From: a virus
Direction: 5' to 3' (one strand)
Virus record (IMG/VR): IMGVR_UViG_3300030329_000049
Span: 1 to 29,929 of that record
DNA: 29,929 nucleotides
Shown: positions 29,005 through 29,929 of the stretch, piece after piece
Layout of the letters: each line of letters opens with the position of its first letter
Position numbering within the stretch: position 1 is the stretch's first letter
Program-made: the position numbers and the translations under genes
Notes under the pieces: model-generated
Database searches by the model: none
The model's input: the letters and a program-made list of their open reading frames with translations, nothing else
Told to the model about the DNA's origin: nothing

Positions 29005-29131
29005 AGTTAAGTTTACTCACTTTGTACCAAGGGATAAACCACCTAAAAGACCAGGGGTACATAAAAAAAATTTAAACAAATCTGAAAAGAGAAACAAAAA
29101 ACTTACTAGATATAAGGGTCAAGGCAGATGA
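28997..29131 (+). CDS. 44-residue basic conserved microprotein
   Basis: The ATG at 28997 overlaps the cupin stop, and the TGA at 29129-29131 overlaps the next ATG, so both ends are coupled. The product reads MARVKFTHFVPRDKPPKRPG and then VHKKNLNKSEKRNKKLTRYK with GQGR at the end: about 40% Lys/Arg, with a small HF/VP patch. The KRPGxHKKxxNKSxKR and YKGQGR pattern is, from memory, seen in other marine phages. It is probably a nucleic-acid-binding protein; function unproven. Confidence 0.7.
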   Translation: MARVKFTHFVPRDKPPKRPGVHKKNLNKSEKRNKKLTRYKGQGR

Positions 29132-29490
29132 AGATAAACGAGAATACAAATATTTCTTTACCAGTTAGAAATCTTTTAGCTTTGTGTGCGGCTGTAGCTT
29201 TGGGAATTTTCGCATATACAGAAATAACAGCCAGGATTACGAGCTTAGAAACATCAAGAGAATTACACCAAGCAGATTTATTAAAGAAGAGCGAGCAGTT
29301 ACCAACAGATCAAGAACAGTTTATGCTGCTTGAACACATAGCGGGTCAAGTAGAAAATATAGAAAAAGAGATGGAGGGTATGAGAAACAATACTGTAAAT
29401 CTTAATAGAGCTATGGAAGATATAAAACAAATTGAACAAACTTTAGAAATTTTAAAAGACAAAGTAAGAGATAATGGTAACCACCAATGA
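29128..29490 (+). CDS. Membrane-anchored coiled-coil protein
   Basis: This 120-residue protein has an N-terminal single transmembrane segment (NLLALCAAVALGIFAYTEI) followed by a long coiled coil (ITARITSLETSRELHQADLL; MLLEHIAGQVENIEKEMEGM; LEILKDKVRD). This arrangement fits a spanin-like or holin-regulating protein on the periplasmic side. No lipobox partner is seen, so a two-component spanin is not proven. It overlaps its neighbours by four bases on each side. Confidence 0.6.
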   Translation: MKINENTNISLPVRNLLALCAAVALGIFAYTEITARITSLETSRELHQADLLKKSEQLPTDQEQFMLLEHIAGQVENIEKEMEGMRNNTVNLNRAMEDIKQIEQTLEILKDKVRDNGNHQ

Positions 29491-29738
29491 TGGAAAAAAT
29501 ATTAACATTATTGGTTGGATTATTAATTGCTTTAGGAGGCTGGTCGCTTTCCAGAACATTTGAACTATCTACGGGTCAAGCAGTTCTTGAAGATAAAGTT
29601 GAAAGATTAGAAATGCAGCTAACATTAATAGATCAGAAGATGGATGAAATGTTTGATATGGATGAAGAAATTATGAAACAACACGAACAATTATTTAAAA
29701 AATTAGAAAATTCAAACACAGGGTATAGTTATAACTAA
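29487..29738 (+). CDS. Second membrane-anchored coiled-coil protein
   Basis: This 83-residue protein has transmembrane helix ILTLLVGLLIALGGWSLSRTF (residues about 5-25) and then a coiled coil (QAVLEDKVERLEMQLTLIDQ). It is a shorter paralog-like companion of the preceding protein, with the same anchor-then-coil order. It may act together with it at the membrane. Starts with ATGATGG; the second ATG is also possible. Overlaps the previous stop by four bases and the next ATG by one. Confidence 0.6.
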   Translation: MMEKILTLLVGLLIALGGWSLSRTFELSTGQAVLEDKVERLEMQLTLIDQKMDEMFDMDEEIMKQHEQLFKKLENSNTGYSYN

Positions 29739-29929
29739 TGATAGAAACAGTAATAGCTCTTTTATTAATTGTAGATCACGAAATAAAAGAACACAGAATA
29801 CAAGATAGTTTAAGCAAATGCTTAAAAGGAAAGAGGGTAGCCGAGAGGCAATTAAAATCTGGAGATAGAGTTCAATATAAATGTATTAAATCTAAAGCAG
29901 AGATAGAAGTTTATATGGGAGAAAAAAAA
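29738..29929 (+). CDS. Small hydrophobic-start protein, runs off the window (partial)
   Basis: From ATG 29738 (TAATG with the preceding gene) the frame is open for 64 codons to the window end. The N-terminus MIETVIALLLIVDHEIKEHR is hydrophobic then charged, followed by a basic, cysteine-containing part (CLKGKRVAERQLKSGDRVQY and KCIKSKAEIE). It resembles small conserved proteins at the end of marine phage lysis modules, whose function is not known. The true stop lies outside. Confidence 0.65.
   Translation, partial: MIETVIALLLIVDHEIKEHRIQDSLSKCLKGKRVAERQLKSGDRVQYKCIKSKAEIEVYMGEKK

Noticed and set aside
1-29929. Prophage or integrative-element features (integrase, attachment sites, repressor pair, insertion sequences, CRISPR array)
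   Set aside because: No such gene or repeat is visible; the winged-helix and DUF6362-like proteins alone do not indicate lysogeny.

Overview
The window looks like most of the structural half of a short-tailed (podovirus-type) bacteriophage genome. By eye it is AT-rich, roughly one third G+C. Every gene I can support lies on the + strand. Genes are packed with ATGA/TAATG overlaps or gaps of a few bases, and I see no integrase, transposase, tRNA, rRNA or CRISPR array. The low G+C and the kinds of tail and lysis proteins suggest a marine phage of an AT-rich alphaproteobacterium such as SAR11. That host call is inference from style only; no host gene is present.

Layout. (1) 1-1744: end of an early module. 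It holds the tail of an unidentified gene, a small protein of unknown function, a winged-helix DNA-binding protein, a DUF6362-like helix-turn-helix protein and a small HGGxSTG protein. (2) 1705-4917: packaging. A Sf6-type small terminase is followed by a 287-base gap with a possible cryptic ORF and a GACA-rich tract, then two tiny genes, the large terminase, and two proteins sharing one C-terminal motif. (3) 4921-9416: head. Portal, Bbp19-like protein, scaffold, a structured leader, major capsid protein, a probable decoration protein, an unusual hairpin and two small genes. (4) 9425-20814: tail tube and ejection proteins. T7 gp11-like and gp12-like tail proteins, a gp13-like protein, a gp14-like protein and three large internal virion proteins. 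One of these, at 15767, carries a RelA/SpoT-like (alarmone synthetase-type) domain. (5) 20909-26655: host recognition. A trimeric tail fibre with three tandem domains, a collagen-like stretch and a YadA-like beta-roll; a tail-fibre accessory protein; a LamG plus SPRY-like protein; and a DUF7483-like protein. (6) 26696-29929: lysis and accessory genes. XhlA-like membrane protein, PD-(D/E)XK-like nuclease, T4-type lysozyme, 3TM holin, cupin, a basic microprotein and several small membrane/coiled-coil proteins, the last running off the end.

How it fits together. The terminases package DNA through the portal into a shell of capsid protein built on the scaffold. The gp11/gp12-like proteins form the short tail. 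The internal proteins (12767-20814) are presumably ejected with the DNA. The fibre and lectin-like proteins bind the cell, and the 26.9-28.2 kb genes release progeny.

The two most interesting signals are the RelA/SpoT-like domain in a predicted virion-ejected protein, and a recurring CACTATGRA element near module starts. The latter resembles a T7-class promoter and is an 11-base exact repeat at two of its sites.
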